Positions 42,541 to 51,256 of a stretch of 64,000 nucleotides of DNA are shown piece after piece. The DNA is from Novosphingobium taihuense. GTDB taxonomy: Bacteria > Pseudomonadota > Alphaproteobacteria > Sphingomonadales > Sphingomonadaceae. Numbering within the stretch: position 1 is the stretch's first letter; each line of letters starts with the position of its first letter. Both the position numbers and the translations under genes were made by a program. The DNA is taken from contig NZ_VLKJ01000002.1 of assembly GCF_007830315.1 (NCBI RefSeq), positions 1 through 64,000 on the forward strand, given 5' to 3'. The notes under the pieces are model-generated. The model saw only the letters and a list, made by a program, of their open reading frames with translations, was not told where the DNA came from and searched no databases.

Positions 42541-43692
42541 TCAGAGCCGCTCGATGATGGTGACGTTGGCTTGGCCCCCGCCCTCGCACATCGTCTGCAG
42601 GCCATAGCGGCCACCAGTGCGCTCCAGCGAATTGAGCAGCGTCGTCATCAGCCTCGCCCCGGTTGCGCCAAGCGGATGGCCCAGGGCAATCGCCCCGCCG
42701 TTCACGTTCACCTTCTCATGCGGAATGCCCAGCTCCTTCATCCACGCCATGGGCACGGACGCAAACGCCTCGTTGCATTCGAACAGGTCGATGTCGGCCA
42801 CGGTCATGCCCGCCTTCTTCAGCGCGTGCTGCGTCGCCGGGATCGGCGCGGTCAGCATCCACACCGGATCGTCGGCGCGGACAGAGATGTGGTGAACGCG
42901 AGCGCGGGGCTTGAGATTATGCTCCTTCACCGCCCGCTCGCTCGCCACCAGCAGCGCGGCGGCGCCGTCGCAGTTCTGGCTGGCAACGCCTGCGGTGATC
43001 ACCCCGCTTTCCTGCACGGTGCGCAGCGAAGCAAGGCCCTCCAGCGTCGTGCTCGCACGGATGGTCTCGTCATGGGCAAGGCCGTTCAGCGGTGCGATCT
43101 CGCCCGCAAACCAGCCCGCATCGGTGGCCGCCTGCGCACGCTGATGGCTGGCGAGCGCGAAGGCTTCCATCTCTTCGCGAGAGATGCCCCACTTGGCCGC
43201 GATCATCTCGGCCGAATTGATCTGGTTGAGAAGCCCATCCCCATACCGCTCGCGCCACGCGACCGAGCCGGTGAACGGATCGCCAAAGCCATACTGCTCG
43301 CCTGCGAACATCGCCGCCGAGATCGGGATCGCGTTCATCGCCTGGCTTCCGCCTGCAACGACCAGATCCTGCGTGCCCGACATCACCCCTTGCGCGGCAA
43401 AATGCAGCGCCTGCTGGCTCGATCCGCACTGGCGGTCGATCGTCGTGCCCGGCACATGCTGCGGCATTCCGGCGCAGAGCCATACGGTGCGGCCGATATC
43501 GCCAGCCTGCGGACCGATGGTATCGCAGCAGCCCCAGACCACGTCGTCCACCAGATTGGCGTCGATCCCGGTGCGCTCGACCAGCGCCTTGATCGGATGC
43601 GCGCCAAGGTCTGCCGGATGGACTTCCGCAAGACTGCCCTTCTTGCGCCCGATGGGGGTGCGGACGGCGTCGATGATATAGGCTTCGGGCAT
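42541..43692 (-). CDS. fadA6: Thiolase, FadA6-like
   Basis: 383 residues from ATG 43692. Catalytic Cys in VDRQCGSSQQALHF (about 89), IPATQHALKKAG, NEAFASVPMAWMKE, NGGAIALGHPLGATGARL and LQTMCEGGGQANVTIIERL. The run of AGGSQAMNAIPIS-like segment and the LQTMCEGGG ending match mycobacterial FadA6 closely as recalled. FadA6 performs a late thiolytic step on the acyl-CoA made from ring C/D. Genes for its partner dehydrogenases lie directly downstream and upstream. Confidence 0.82.
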   Translation of the reverse strand: MPEAYIIDAVRTPIGRKKGSLAEVHPADLGAHPIKALVERTGIDANLVDDVVWGCCDTIGPQAGDIGRTVWLCAGMPQHVPGTTIDRQCGSSQQALHFAAQGVMSGTQDLVVAGGSQAMNAIPISAAMFAGEQYGFGDPFTGSVAWRERYGDGLLNQINSAEMIAAKWGISREEMEAFALASHQRAQAATDAGWFAGEIAPLNGLAHDETIRASTTLEGLASLRTVQESGVITAGVASQNCDGAAALLVASERAVKEHNLKPRARVHHISVRADDPVWMLTAPIPATQHALKKAGMTVADIDLFECNEAFASVPMAWMKELGIPHEKVNVNGGAIALGHPLGATGARLMTTLLNSLERTGGRYGLQTMCEGGGQANVTIIERL

Positions 43693-43702
43693 TGTCCGTC
43701 CT

Positions 43703-44635
43703 TCAGGCAAATGTGTGTTCGGGGCCGATGGCCAGTGCGCCACCCAGCACGGCATCGTCGATACGGGCATAGTGAAATGCGCGGTCGCCCCACGCCCCGG
43801 CCAAGGCCCAGGCGCGCTTCATCCAGAAGTGCAGGTCCACCTCATAGGTGTACCCCATCGCGCCATGGACCTGGATCGCTGTCTCGGCGGTGAGCATCGC
43901 CGCATCGGTGGCTGCAAGCTTGGCATGGCTGACATGGACGGCAGCGCTGGCCGCACCGTCCTGCAAGGCCGAGGCCGCGCGCCACACCACCGGCTTGGCA
44001 AACTCGATAGCCACCGAGCATGACGCCAACTGGTGCTTCAGCCCCTGAAACGCCCCCACCGGTTGTCCGAACTGGGTACGGATCTTGGCGTATTCCACGG
44101 CTTGGGTCAGCATGGCGTCGACAAGCCCGACCAGCTGCGCCGCGCTCATCAGCGCGCCAAGGTTCAGGAGGTCCGCATCGTCTGTCGCCTCGCCATCGCG
44201 CAGCGCAAGGTTGCGCAAGGGATCGACGCTCTGCACCGGCGCGCCTTCGCCGTCGGCCACCCATGGGTTGATCGCATGGCTCAGCGCAATACGGCGCTCA
44301 CCGGCAACTACGGCTTCCAGCCCCTCGGCTTCACCCCGACCCACCAGCCACGGCACGCCGACGAAGGCGGTATCGACCAGCGGTTCGGCCAGACAGGCGC
44401 GCCCGCATTCCGCAGCAATGAGCGCGGCCTCGACCAGCCCCATGCCAAGGCCACCCTGCGCTTCGGGCACCAGCAGCCCCGTCAGCCCCATCTCGACCAG
44501 GCCCTGCCAGATCGCCGGATCGCGATTGCCCTCGGTATCGAGGCGGCGCAGCACTTCGGGACCATGGGTGCCAGCCAGATAATCGCGCACGCTTTCGGCA
44601 AGGGTCAGCTGGTCGTCGGTGAAACGGAAATCCAT
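43703..44635 (-). CDS. Acyl-CoA dehydrogenase, small-subunit type
   Basis: 310 residues, short for an ACAD, with a much reduced beta-domain between PEAQGGLGMGLVEAALIAAECG and the C-terminal helices QAVEYAKIRTQFGQPVGAFQGLKHQLA and AIQVHGAMGYTYEVDLHFWMKRA. Overlaps the following larger ACAD gene by one base (ATGA-type junction at 44635). Likely the beta chain of a heterotetrameric enzyme with the product of 44635-45798. Substrate probably a fragment of HIP degradation. Confidence 0.82.
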   Translation of the reverse strand: MDFRFTDDQLTLAESVRDYLAGTHGPEVLRRLDTEGNRDPAIWQGLVEMGLTGLLVPEAQGGLGMGLVEAALIAAECGRACLAEPLVDTAFVGVPWLVGRGEAEGLEAVVAGERRIALSHAINPWVADGEGAPVQSVDPLRNLALRDGEATDDADLLNLGALMSAAQLVGLVDAMLTQAVEYAKIRTQFGQPVGAFQGLKHQLASCSVAIEFAKPVVWRAASALQDGAASAAVHVSHAKLAATDAAMLTAETAIQVHGAMGYTYEVDLHFWMKRAWALAGAWGDRAFHYARIDDAVLGGALAIGPEHTFA

Positions 44636-45798
44636 CAGCCTGCTCCCACACGCGGCAGGCCAAGCAGCCGCTCTGCGATGATGTTGCGCTGGACCTCGTT
44701 CGATCCGGCATAGATCGGGCCGGAGAGCGAGAAGATGTATCCCTCAAGCCACTGGTTCACGCGCCCATCGTCGAACCGCTTGAGTTCGGCCGCTGCCCCC
44801 AGGAGTTGCATGGCAGTCCGGTGCATGTTGCGGTCGAGTTCCGACCAGAAGATCTTGTTGAGGCTCGCCTCTGCGCCGATCTTGCCGCCCGCCATGATCT
44901 TCGAGGCGACCGCATACGTGTTGTAGGCATAGGCCTGCGCCGCGCCCCAAGCCTGCAACACCGCTTCGCGCGCGGCGGGCGAGGCCTTGTGGCCATGCTC
45001 GCGGTAAAGCTCGACCAGCCGCTTCGCCGTCGCCTGAAACCGCCCGGGCGAGCGCAGCATCAGCCCGCGCTCGAACCCCGCCGTCGCCATCGCCACGCTC
45101 CAGCCCTGCCCTTCGCCCGCCAGGCAGTTCTCCACCGGCACGCGCACTTCGTCGAAGAAAAGTTCGGCAAATCCGGTGTCGCCATGCAACTGGCGGATCG
45201 GGCGGCGGGTGATGCCAGGCGAATTGATGTCGAACAGGATGAAAGTCAGGCCCTTGTGGCGCTTGCTTTCAGGGTCTGTGCGGAAGATGCCGAAGCCCCA
45301 GTCGGCAAAGGCCGCGCGGCTCGACCAGGTCTTCTGCCCGGTAATCACGTAATGATCGCCATCGCGAACCGCCTTTGACTGGATCGCCGCCATGTCGCTG
45401 CCCGCGCCGGGTTCGGACCACGCCTGCGCCCAGATCACCTCGCCCCGCGCCATCGGCGGCAGGAAGCGCGCCTTCTGTTCGGGCGTGCCGAATTCCATGA
45501 TCGTGGGGCCAAGCAGGAAGATGCCGTTCTGGTTCGCCCGGTTCGGCCCCCCTGCGCGGAAGTATTCCTCCTCGAAGATCAGCCATTCGATCAGGTCCAG
45601 CCCGCGCCCGCCGAACTCTTCGGGCCAGGTCACCATGCCCCAGTTGCCGCTCGCAAGCCTGCGCTCCCATTCGACGTGGCTGTCATATCCTTCGCGGCAT
45701 TCCAGCGTGACGAGCGGCTCCTTCGGCACGTTCGCTTCCATCCACGCGCGCACTTCGGCGCGGAAGGCCTGCTGCCTGGGGGTGTAGGTCAGGTTCAT
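44635..45798 (-). CDS. Acyl-CoA dehydrogenase, large-subunit type
   Basis: 387 residues. WAQAWSEPGAGSDMAAIQ and VITGQKTWSSRAAFADWG bind flavin and substrate; C-terminal FSLSGPIYAGSNEVQRNIIAERLLGLPR. The MCAD catalytic Glu position is Ala (YAGS), so another residue or subunit must provide the base. Together with the preceding small subunit gene it resembles FadE31/32/33-like pairs of steroid degraders, acting after ring opening. Its start is 108 bases from the echA20 stop; that gap contains a large palindrome. Confidence 0.83.
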   Translation of the reverse strand: MNLTYTPRQQAFRAEVRAWMEANVPKEPLVTLECREGYDSHVEWERRLASGNWGMVTWPEEFGGRGLDLIEWLIFEEEYFRAGGPNRANQNGIFLLGPTIMEFGTPEQKARFLPPMARGEVIWAQAWSEPGAGSDMAAIQSKAVRDGDHYVITGQKTWSSRAAFADWGFGIFRTDPESKRHKGLTFILFDINSPGITRRPIRQLHGDTGFAELFFDEVRVPVENCLAGEGQGWSVAMATAGFERGLMLRSPGRFQATAKRLVELYREHGHKASPAAREAVLQAWGAAQAYAYNTYAVASKIMAGGKIGAEASLNKIFWSELDRNMHRTAMQLLGAAAELKRFDDGRVNQWLEGYIFSLSGPIYAGSNEVQRNIIAERLLGLPRVGAG

Positions 45799-45812
45799 CG
45801 GTTCAAATGTCC

Positions 45813-45885
45813 TTCGTCACCCCCGCGCAGGCGGGGGTCCAGTCAAGGTTGCGCGCTGGATTCCCGCCTTCGCGGGAATGACGAA
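45813..45885. repeat. Composite palindromic repeat (REP-like) inside the operon
   Basis: Two hairpins (CCCCCGC-GCAG-GCGGGGG at 45820-45837; ATTCCCGC-CTTC-GCGGGAAT at 45860-45879) are enclosed by outer arms TTCGTCA (45813-45819) and TGACGAA (45879-45885). This is the well-known type of sphingomonad intergenic repeat (CCCGCGAAGGCGGGAATCC...CTGGACCCCCGC). It sits between echA20 and the ACAD genes and may adjust the stoichiometry of the two operon halves. Confidence 0.8.
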
Positions 45886-45906
45886 ATCGAGGGCACATTT
45901 GCTGCA

Positions 45907-46662
45907 TCAGAACGTCGCCGCCTTGCCGGTCTCGACGAAGGCATCGCGTGCCTTCTGGCTGTCTTCGTGCATGTACATTTCCAGCGTGAAGCCCTGCTCC
46001 CACCGGTAGCCACGATCCACGTCGCGCGGCTCCAGGCCGTTGAGCGCCTCCTTGGCGATCACCAGCGCCTTGCGGCTCTTCGACGCGATCACGGCGCAGA
46101 ACGCGCGCGCTTCCTCGACCAGCTTGTCGCGCGGCACCACCTTTTCCACCGCGCCCAGCCGATAGGCCTCTGCCGCCGGGATGTTGCCGCCGGTAAAGAA
46201 CGCGGCGCGCACCTTGTGCAGCGGCAGCATGCGCGAAAGATGGCTGGCCCCGCCCATCGCGCCACGGTCCACTTCGGGCAGCGAGAAGAACGCATCGTCC
46301 GCAGCAATGATCGTGTCGCTCGCCCCGCAGATGCCGATGCCCCCGCCGATGACGAACTTGTGCGCGGCCACCACCACCGGCACTTCGGCATCGCGAATAG
46401 CCTTGAACGTCAGGTAGTTACCGCGATTGAGCACGGTGATGCGCTCGGGGTGCGCCTGCATCTCCTTGATGTCCACCCCGCCGCAGAAGCCCCGCGAGGA
46501 TTCAGCCGCGCGGATCAGCACCACATTGACCTCCGGATTGCTCGCCGCCGCCGTGATGATCGCGGGCAGCGACATCCAGGTCTCGCTGTCGAAGGCGTTG
46601 ACCGGCGGCACATCGAAGACAATCTCGGCAATCCGGTCACGGATTTCGGTGGTAATGGGCAT
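45907..46662 (-). CDS. echA20: EchA20-like crotonase (steroid D-ring hydrolase)
   Basis: 251 residues. PPVNAFDSETW, RGFCGGVDIKEMQ (oxyanion-hole region), HKFVIGGGIGICGASD and LPEVDRGAMGGASHLSRMLPLH are strikingly like mycobacterial EchA20. Unlike hydratases, the EchA20 enzyme hydrolytically opens the D ring of HIEC-CoA, producing COCHEA-CoA for IpdAB. It is followed on the operon by the ACAD pair, and preceded by ipdC. The recognition is by memory of conserved blocks. Confidence 0.83.
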   Translation of the reverse strand: MPITTEIRDRIAEIVFDVPPVNAFDSETWMSLPAIITAAASNPEVNVVLIRAAESSRGFCGGVDIKEMQAHPERITVLNRGNYLTFKAIRDAEVPVVVAAHKFVIGGGIGICGASDTIIAADDAFFSLPEVDRGAMGGASHLSRMLPLHKVRAAFFTGGNIPAAEAYRLGAVEKVVPRDKLVEEARAFCAVIASKSRKALVIAKEALNGLEPRDVDRGYRWEQGFTLEMYMHEDSQKARDAFVETGKAATF

Positions 46663-46665
46663 GGG

Positions 46666-47733
46666 TCAGTTCCCGTTACAAAGCGCGGCTATCCGCCCGC
46701 GCGCTTCGGTTTCGATCTCGTTCAACAGGTCGGCGCAAGTCGGCAGGTCCTTCAGCCGCCCGGCAACGACGCCGGTCGCCATCAGCCCGTTCTCGGCATC
46801 GCCCGATACAACGGCGCGCATGATCATCATCGGCGCTGCTGCTGCCATGATCGCCTGTGCCAGAGGCATCTCGCCATGCGCGGTCATGGCGCGGGCGGTA
46901 GCGATCACCTGCCCCCAGCTCATGCCATTCTGGCGCTTCATCTCCAGCCCCGCTTCCATGGCCCGAACCCACATCGCCAACTTGCCTGATCCTTCGATGC
47001 GGCGCAGCAAGGGGTTCAGGATCATGCGCTGCGGAATGCCATCGACCTTCGTGGAAATCGCAATGTCCGCCGTCCCGGCCTTGACGTAAGCGGCCTTGGG
47101 ACCTTGCGGTACCGGGCTTTCCGCCGTCATCAGGAAACGCGTGCCCATGGCAATGCCGACCGCGCCATAGGCAAGCGCCGCCGCCAGCCCGCGCCCGTCG
47201 CCAAATCCGCCTGCGGCAACCACCGGAACGCCAACCGCATCCAGCACTTGCGGCAAAAGCACCGTCGTCGGCACCGCGCCGGTATGCCCGCCGCCTTCTC
47301 CGCCCTGCACGGTCACCATCTCGCAGCCGAGCTGGACCATCTTTTCGGCATGCTTCACGGCACCCACGGTGGGGATGCACAGGATGCCGGCATCGCGGAA
47401 TGCGCCGATCATCTTCGCATCCGGCCCGCGCCCGAAGCTCACCGCACGCACACGGTCCTTGTTGGCAAGGATCAGCTGGACAATCTCGGCGGCACCCGGC
47501 TGGAAGCTGTGAAAATTCACACCGAACATGTGCGGGGTCAGGTCCCGCAACCGGGCGATTTCCTCGGCAGCTTCCTTGGGCGTCATCACTGCTGCCGCAA
47601 GAAACCCGAAAGCCCCGGCGTTGCTCGATGCTGCCACCAGCTCCGGCTTGGCGACCCAGCCCATCGCGGTCTGGATCACCGGCAGCCGGCAGCCAAGCCG
47701 CTCGGTCAGGACAGTGGCAAGCGGATCGGCCAT
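46666..47733 (-). CDS. ipdC: IpdC-like flavin oxidoreductase (nitronate monooxygenase family)
   Basis: 355 residues, TIM-barrel NMO-like FMN protein: TAMGWVAKPELVAASSNAGAFG, GGEGGGHTGAVPTT and AAGGFGDGRGLAAALAYGA. The NMO catalytic His is replaced within the GGEGGGHTG region only by normal context (His retained). In HIP degradation, IpdC is an NADH/FMN enzyme that prepares the C/D intermediate before EchA20 opens ring D. Position between echA20 and the IpdAB genes supports this role. ATG overlaps the previous gene's stop. Confidence 0.8.
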   Translation of the reverse strand: MADPLATVLTERLGCRLPVIQTAMGWVAKPELVAASSNAGAFGFLAAAVMTPKEAAEEIARLRDLTPHMFGVNFHSFQPGAAEIVQLILANKDRVRAVSFGRGPDAKMIGAFRDAGILCIPTVGAVKHAEKMVQLGCEMVTVQGGEGGGHTGAVPTTVLLPQVLDAVGVPVVAAGGFGDGRGLAAALAYGAVGIAMGTRFLMTAESPVPQGPKAAYVKAGTADIAISTKVDGIPQRMILNPLLRRIEGSGKLAMWVRAMEAGLEMKRQNGMSWGQVIATARAMTAHGEMPLAQAIMAAAAPMMIMRAVVSGDAENGLMATGVVAGRLKDLPTCADLLNEIETEARGRIAALCNGN

Positions 47734-48641
47734 CAGGACTTGTCGGCCTTGCCAGAGTCACTCTTATTCGCAGCCGCCGCCGATTTGCCGCTCACCCCGG
47801 CAATCGAATTGCCGGTGACGAGATCGTTCTGGGCATGGGCGAAGTGGTGCATGTGGTACACCGCGTCCATCGCCGCACGCTTGCCGCGCAGTTCCTCGAC
47901 GTGGTTGACCGACTGCTTGGTCAGCCAGTTCCCCAGTCGCCCCTGCCCCGCCAGCTTGTTCGCCCAGGCCGCCGTCGCCTCGCGCAGTTGCTCGCGCGGG
48001 ACCACCTTGTTGACCATGCCAAAGCTGTAGGCGCGCGCCGCCGGCATGCGCTCGCCCAGCAACAGGAATTCCTTGGCCACGCGTGGCGGCAGTTCATAGG
48101 CGTGGGCGAAGTATTCGACGCCTGGAATGCCCATCAGCGGGTTCACCGGATCCTGGAAGAACGCATCTTCCGATGCCACGATCAGGTCGCACACCCAGGC
48201 CAGCATCAGTCCTCCGGCCACGCAGGCGCCCTGCACCATGGCGATGGTCGGCTTGGAGATGTCGCGCCAGCGGCGGCACATGCCGAGGTACTGTTCCTGC
48301 TCGCGGGTATAGAGCAGTTCGGCGCCCGGCTTGTTGGTGTGCGGCGGGAACATCAGCCGCTTGTCGAACTCGTGGTGCAGGTCGCGCCCCGGCGTGCCGA
48401 TGTCGTGCCCGGCCGAGAAGTGCTTGCCCTCGCCTGCCAGCACGATTGCCCGCACGTTGTCGTCCTGCACCGCGCGATTGAATGCATCGTCGAGCGCGTA
48501 GGTCATCTGCCCGTTCTGGGCATTGTTGAACTGCGGCCGGTTCATCGTGATCCAGGCCACGGCGTCGATCACCTCGTAACGGACGGGCTCTTCCGTCTCA
48601 TAGACGATGTCGACCTTCTTCGGCTCGACGAGGTCGGTCAT
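47733..48641 (-). CDS. Enoyl-CoA hydratase/isomerase family protein, longer type
   Basis: 302 residues, about 45 longer than EchA20. MNRPQFNNAQNGQM, GEGKHFSAGHDIGTPG, QGACVAGGLMLAWVCDLIVASEDA and FQDPVNPLMGIPGVEYFAH. The charged/hydrophobic 35-residue tail ends NKSDSGKADKS, unusual in the family. A true hydratase Glu pair is not evident, so hydratase versus hydrolase activity is open. It is stop-start coupled with ipdC and lies 13 bases after ipdB. Confidence 0.8.
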   Translation of the reverse strand: MTDLVEPKKVDIVYETEEPVRYEVIDAVAWITMNRPQFNNAQNGQMTYALDDAFNRAVQDDNVRAIVLAGEGKHFSAGHDIGTPGRDLHHEFDKRLMFPPHTNKPGAELLYTREQEQYLGMCRRWRDISKPTIAMVQGACVAGGLMLAWVCDLIVASEDAFFQDPVNPLMGIPGVEYFAHAYELPPRVAKEFLLLGERMPAARAYSFGMVNKVVPREQLREATAAWANKLAGQGRLGNWLTKQSVNHVEELRGKRAAMDAVYHMHHFAHAQNDLVTGNSIAGVSGKSAAAANKSDSGKADKS

Positions 48642-48654
48642 GCTTTCATCTCCC

Positions 48655-49449
48655 TCAGGCGGCGGCGCGAACGGCGGGCGGATTGTCCTTGAGCACCGAG
48701 GCGCGGACGTTGTGCGGATCGAGGCTGGCGATGACGGCCAGTTCCTCCGCCGTCGGCAGCGGAGTCACTTCCACGTTTTCGGCTTGGGCCAGTTCGAAAC
48801 CGGTCGCGGCCTGCACTTCCTCGAAGGTCACGCCCGGATGCAGCGAGATCACGCGGATCTGGTTGTCCGGCCCGCCGAAGTCCATCACGCACAGGTTGGT
48901 CACGATCCGGCGCAGGTTCACACCCGAGAAGTTGCCGCCCGGAACCCGCTTGGCCGGATTGTATCCAACGCCCGAGATCATATCGACCTGCGGGACAAAC
49001 ACGCGCGGTCCGTGTGCCGGGAAGAAGAACGAGTTCGGGTGATAGATCGTGTTCCCCGGAAACCCGCGCACGCCCAGCATCTGGGTCTTCGGCTTGTCGT
49101 AGGTGCCGCCCATATAGGACAGGTTTATCTGGCCGAAGCGGTCAAGCTGCGTCGGCGTGACCATGGCATGACGACGGCCGGACCACACTGCACTGTCGAA
49201 GAAGCGCGAGAACGGTAGGTAGCCCGCCGGCTTGCGGTCGTCGTACTTGCGCGGGCCCAGCGGCACCGGCTGCTCGACGAGATAGGCCTCGCCATCGGTC
49301 ATCATCAGCTCTGGTGTATGGGTCAGCTTGGCGAGCCCAGCCGCAAGCCGCGGCACAGGGCCAACGCCGGTCGCCACGATCTCGCCATTGCCCCGGAAAG
49401 CTTCCGAACAGGCGACGATGCACAGGTCTACAAGAGTTATGTCGCTCAT
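48655..49449 (-). CDS. ipdB: CoA-transferase-family hydrolase beta subunit, IpdB-like
   Basis: 264 residues. CoA-transferase beta fold with LVDLCIVACSEAFRGNGEIVA, MMTDGEAYLVEQPVPLG, QLDRFGQINLSYMGG, LGVRGFPGNTIYHPNSFFF and FDFGGPDNQIRVISLHPGV. These blocks match the second subunit of IpdAB, the COCHEA-CoA hydrolase that cleaves the last steroid ring (C), giving MOODA-CoA. Unlike true CoA transferases, IpdAB is a retro-Claisen hydrolase. The ATG overlaps the ipdA stop. Confidence 0.85.
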   Translation of the reverse strand: MSDITLVDLCIVACSEAFRGNGEIVATGVGPVPRLAAGLAKLTHTPELMMTDGEAYLVEQPVPLGPRKYDDRKPAGYLPFSRFFDSAVWSGRRHAMVTPTQLDRFGQINLSYMGGTYDKPKTQMLGVRGFPGNTIYHPNSFFFPAHGPRVFVPQVDMISGVGYNPAKRVPGGNFSGVNLRRIVTNLCVMDFGGPDNQIRVISLHPGVTFEEVQAATGFELAQAENVEVTPLPTAEELAVIASLDPHNVRASVLKDNPPAVRAAA

Positions 49450-50330
49450 CAGAAAATCGGCAGCGAAAGAGCCGCTACCGCCTCCTTTCCGCCAATGGAT
49501 TCAAGATATTCGGCTTCCGAAGCGCCTACGAAACGGTCTGCCACGGCCGACCAGTCGCCCGGATCGCGGGCGGCGTCGGCGTAAGCCTTGAACGCCTTCA
49601 TATCCCAGCCATAGTGCGGCGGCATCGAGCTTGGGTGCGCCCCGCATGGCATTTCGACCACGCCGGAAACGAAGCACCGCTCGAACAGGTTGTCCTGCGC
49701 GCCTTCGGGGTAATGGTCCTCCATCCGGTCGACCAGCTCTTCGCACGAAACGTAAGCCTTGGTCGCCGCCTTGGCGAACCACTCGTCGTAATAGACGTCC
49801 GGCCCGAACACCTGCACGTTGCCGCGCCAGTCGCTGCGGTTGACGTGGATCAGCGCCGCATCGAGCTTGAGCGCGGGCATCGCGATCAGCGTCTCGGCAT
49901 CATCATAGGGTGACTGCACGGTCTTCAAACCGCCCAGCTCGGCAAGATCGGTGCCCAGTCCCACCCGCGTCGGCAGGAACGGCAGGCCGAACGCAGCCGC
50001 CTTGAGGCCCCACTGGAACATGCCTTCGTCCAGTTCCAGCACCTGCAGCACGCCGCTCTCGCGGGCCTTGCGGAACCATGGCTCCAGCGGAATCGCATCG
50101 AGGCTGACGAAGGCGAAGACCAGCTTCCTGACCTTCCCCGCCGCGCAGAGCATCCCCACATCCGCACCGCCATAGGCGACCACGGTCAGGTCCTTGAGAT
50201 CCGATCGCATGATCTCGCGCACCAGCGCCATGGGCTTGCGCCGAGGCCCCCAGCCACCAATGCCGATGGTCATGCCATCGGACAATTGCGCGACGATCTC
50301 CGCCGCCGTCATCCGTTTATCGAGGCTCAC
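49449..50330 (-). CDS. ipdA: CoA-transferase-family hydrolase alpha subunit, IpdA-like
   Basis: 293 residues from GTG 50330, overlapping the dioxygenase stop by four bases (GTGA); a longer upstream frame adds unrelated residues. MTIGIGGWGPRRKPMALVREI, LTVVAYGGADVGMLCAAGK, LELDEGMFQWGL, ETLIAMPALKLDAALIHVN. The DEGM motif holds the Glu used for catalysis in IpdA. Partner of the following ipdB in hydrolytic C-ring opening. Actinobacterial ipdA and ipdB are likewise adjacent. Confidence 0.87.
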   Translation of the reverse strand: MSLDKRMTAAEIVAQLSDGMTIGIGGWGPRRKPMALVREIMRSDLKDLTVVAYGGADVGMLCAAGKVRKLVFAFVSLDAIPLEPWFRKARESGVLQVLELDEGMFQWGLKAAAFGLPFLPTRVGLGTDLAELGGLKTVQSPYDDAETLIAMPALKLDAALIHVNRSDWRGNVQVFGPDVYYDEWFAKAATKAYVSCEELVDRMEDHYPEGAQDNLFERCFVSGVVEMPCGAHPSSMPPHYGWDMKAFKAYADAARDPGDWSAVADRFVGASEAEYLESIGGKEAVAALSLPIF

Positions 50331-51250
50331 GCCTGTTCCCCCTGCTGTTCTTTCATGGCTTTCTGCCAGGCCCATTCGTGCCCCCACACGCTGATCGCTT
50401 CGTGGCGGGTCGTCTCCCAGTTGGCCGGATCGATCACCAGGCTGTCGCAGCCGATTTCCAGATCGAAGCCCGAGGGCGTCTGCACATAGAAGCCGGTGGT
50501 CTCGTCATTGACATGCCGCCCCAGCGTCGCGCTTTCCGGATATCCGAAGCGCTTCATCCGGTCGTGCGCCTTGCCCACGTCGATCAGCGTCGGCAGCTCC
50601 AGCATGATGTGCACCGCGCCCGAAGGCGGGATCGGCCCTTCGCCGAACGCGATCGAATGGTGCCGCCCATTGTCGGCATGAAGGAAGGCAAAGCCCATCG
50701 ACGGACCTTCCGGGCCGAACAGCTGGAACCGCGGCATGTCGGTCTGGCCAAAGCCCAGCACGTCGCAATGGAAGGCAATCGTCTCGTCAAAGTTCGGCGC
50801 GGAGAACACCGCATGGCCCATGCCCATTGCGCCGGTAACGAATCCGGGGACTCCTATGGGCGAGACAAAGGGCGCATCGGTGCGCGCATCACCGCAGTAC
50901 AGCTCCAGCCCGTTGCCGGCCGGATCGCTGGTGCGGAACATCGCCTCGGCACCGCGCCCCTTGGCCTGAGCTTCGTCCGCCCATTCCACCGGACGGCCCG
51001 CGGCTGCAACCTTCGTCGCCAGCGCATCAAGCGTCGCGCGGTCGTCCACTTCATAGCCCGCCGCCACGAACCACTCGCGAGAGCCGCTCTCGATGCGGAA
51101 GCGAAACACCCGGTCGTCCACGCGATAGAGCGCCGCGCCGTCACTAGCATCGGCTACCCGCATGACCCCGACGAATTCCGTCAGGAAGCGGCCCCATTCT
51201 TCCGGCTTTGCGGTTTCCACCACGACATAGCCAAGCGCCTTGATCGACAT
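50327..51250 (-). CDS. Class I extradiol ring-cleavage dioxygenase, HsaC/TesB-like
   Basis: 307 residues, two VOC modules. Iron ligands by count: His146 (GMGHAVFS), His214 (AVHIMLELP) and Glu265 (FDLEIG); second-sphere His198 (RHHSIAF), His246 and Tyr255 are also present, so the site is complete. BphC-type enzymes cleave catechols; in steroid degraders HsaC/TesB open ring A of 3,4-DHSA. Its place at the head of a C/D-ring operon supports that, but a different catechol cannot be excluded. No HsaD-type hydrolase follows. Confidence 0.83.
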   Translation of the reverse strand: MSIKALGYVVVETAKPEEWGRFLTEFVGVMRVADASDGAALYRVDDRVFRFRIESGSREWFVAAGYEVDDRATLDALATKVAAAGRPVEWADEAQAKGRGAEAMFRTSDPAGNGLELYCGDARTDAPFVSPIGVPGFVTGAMGMGHAVFSAPNFDETIAFHCDVLGFGQTDMPRFQLFGPEGPSMGFAFLHADNGRHHSIAFGEGPIPPSGAVHIMLELPTLIDVGKAHDRMKRFGYPESATLGRHVNDETTGFYVQTPSGFDLEIGCDSLVIDPANWETTRHEAISVWGHEWAWQKAMKEQQGEQA

Positions 51251-51256
51251 GGCTGC

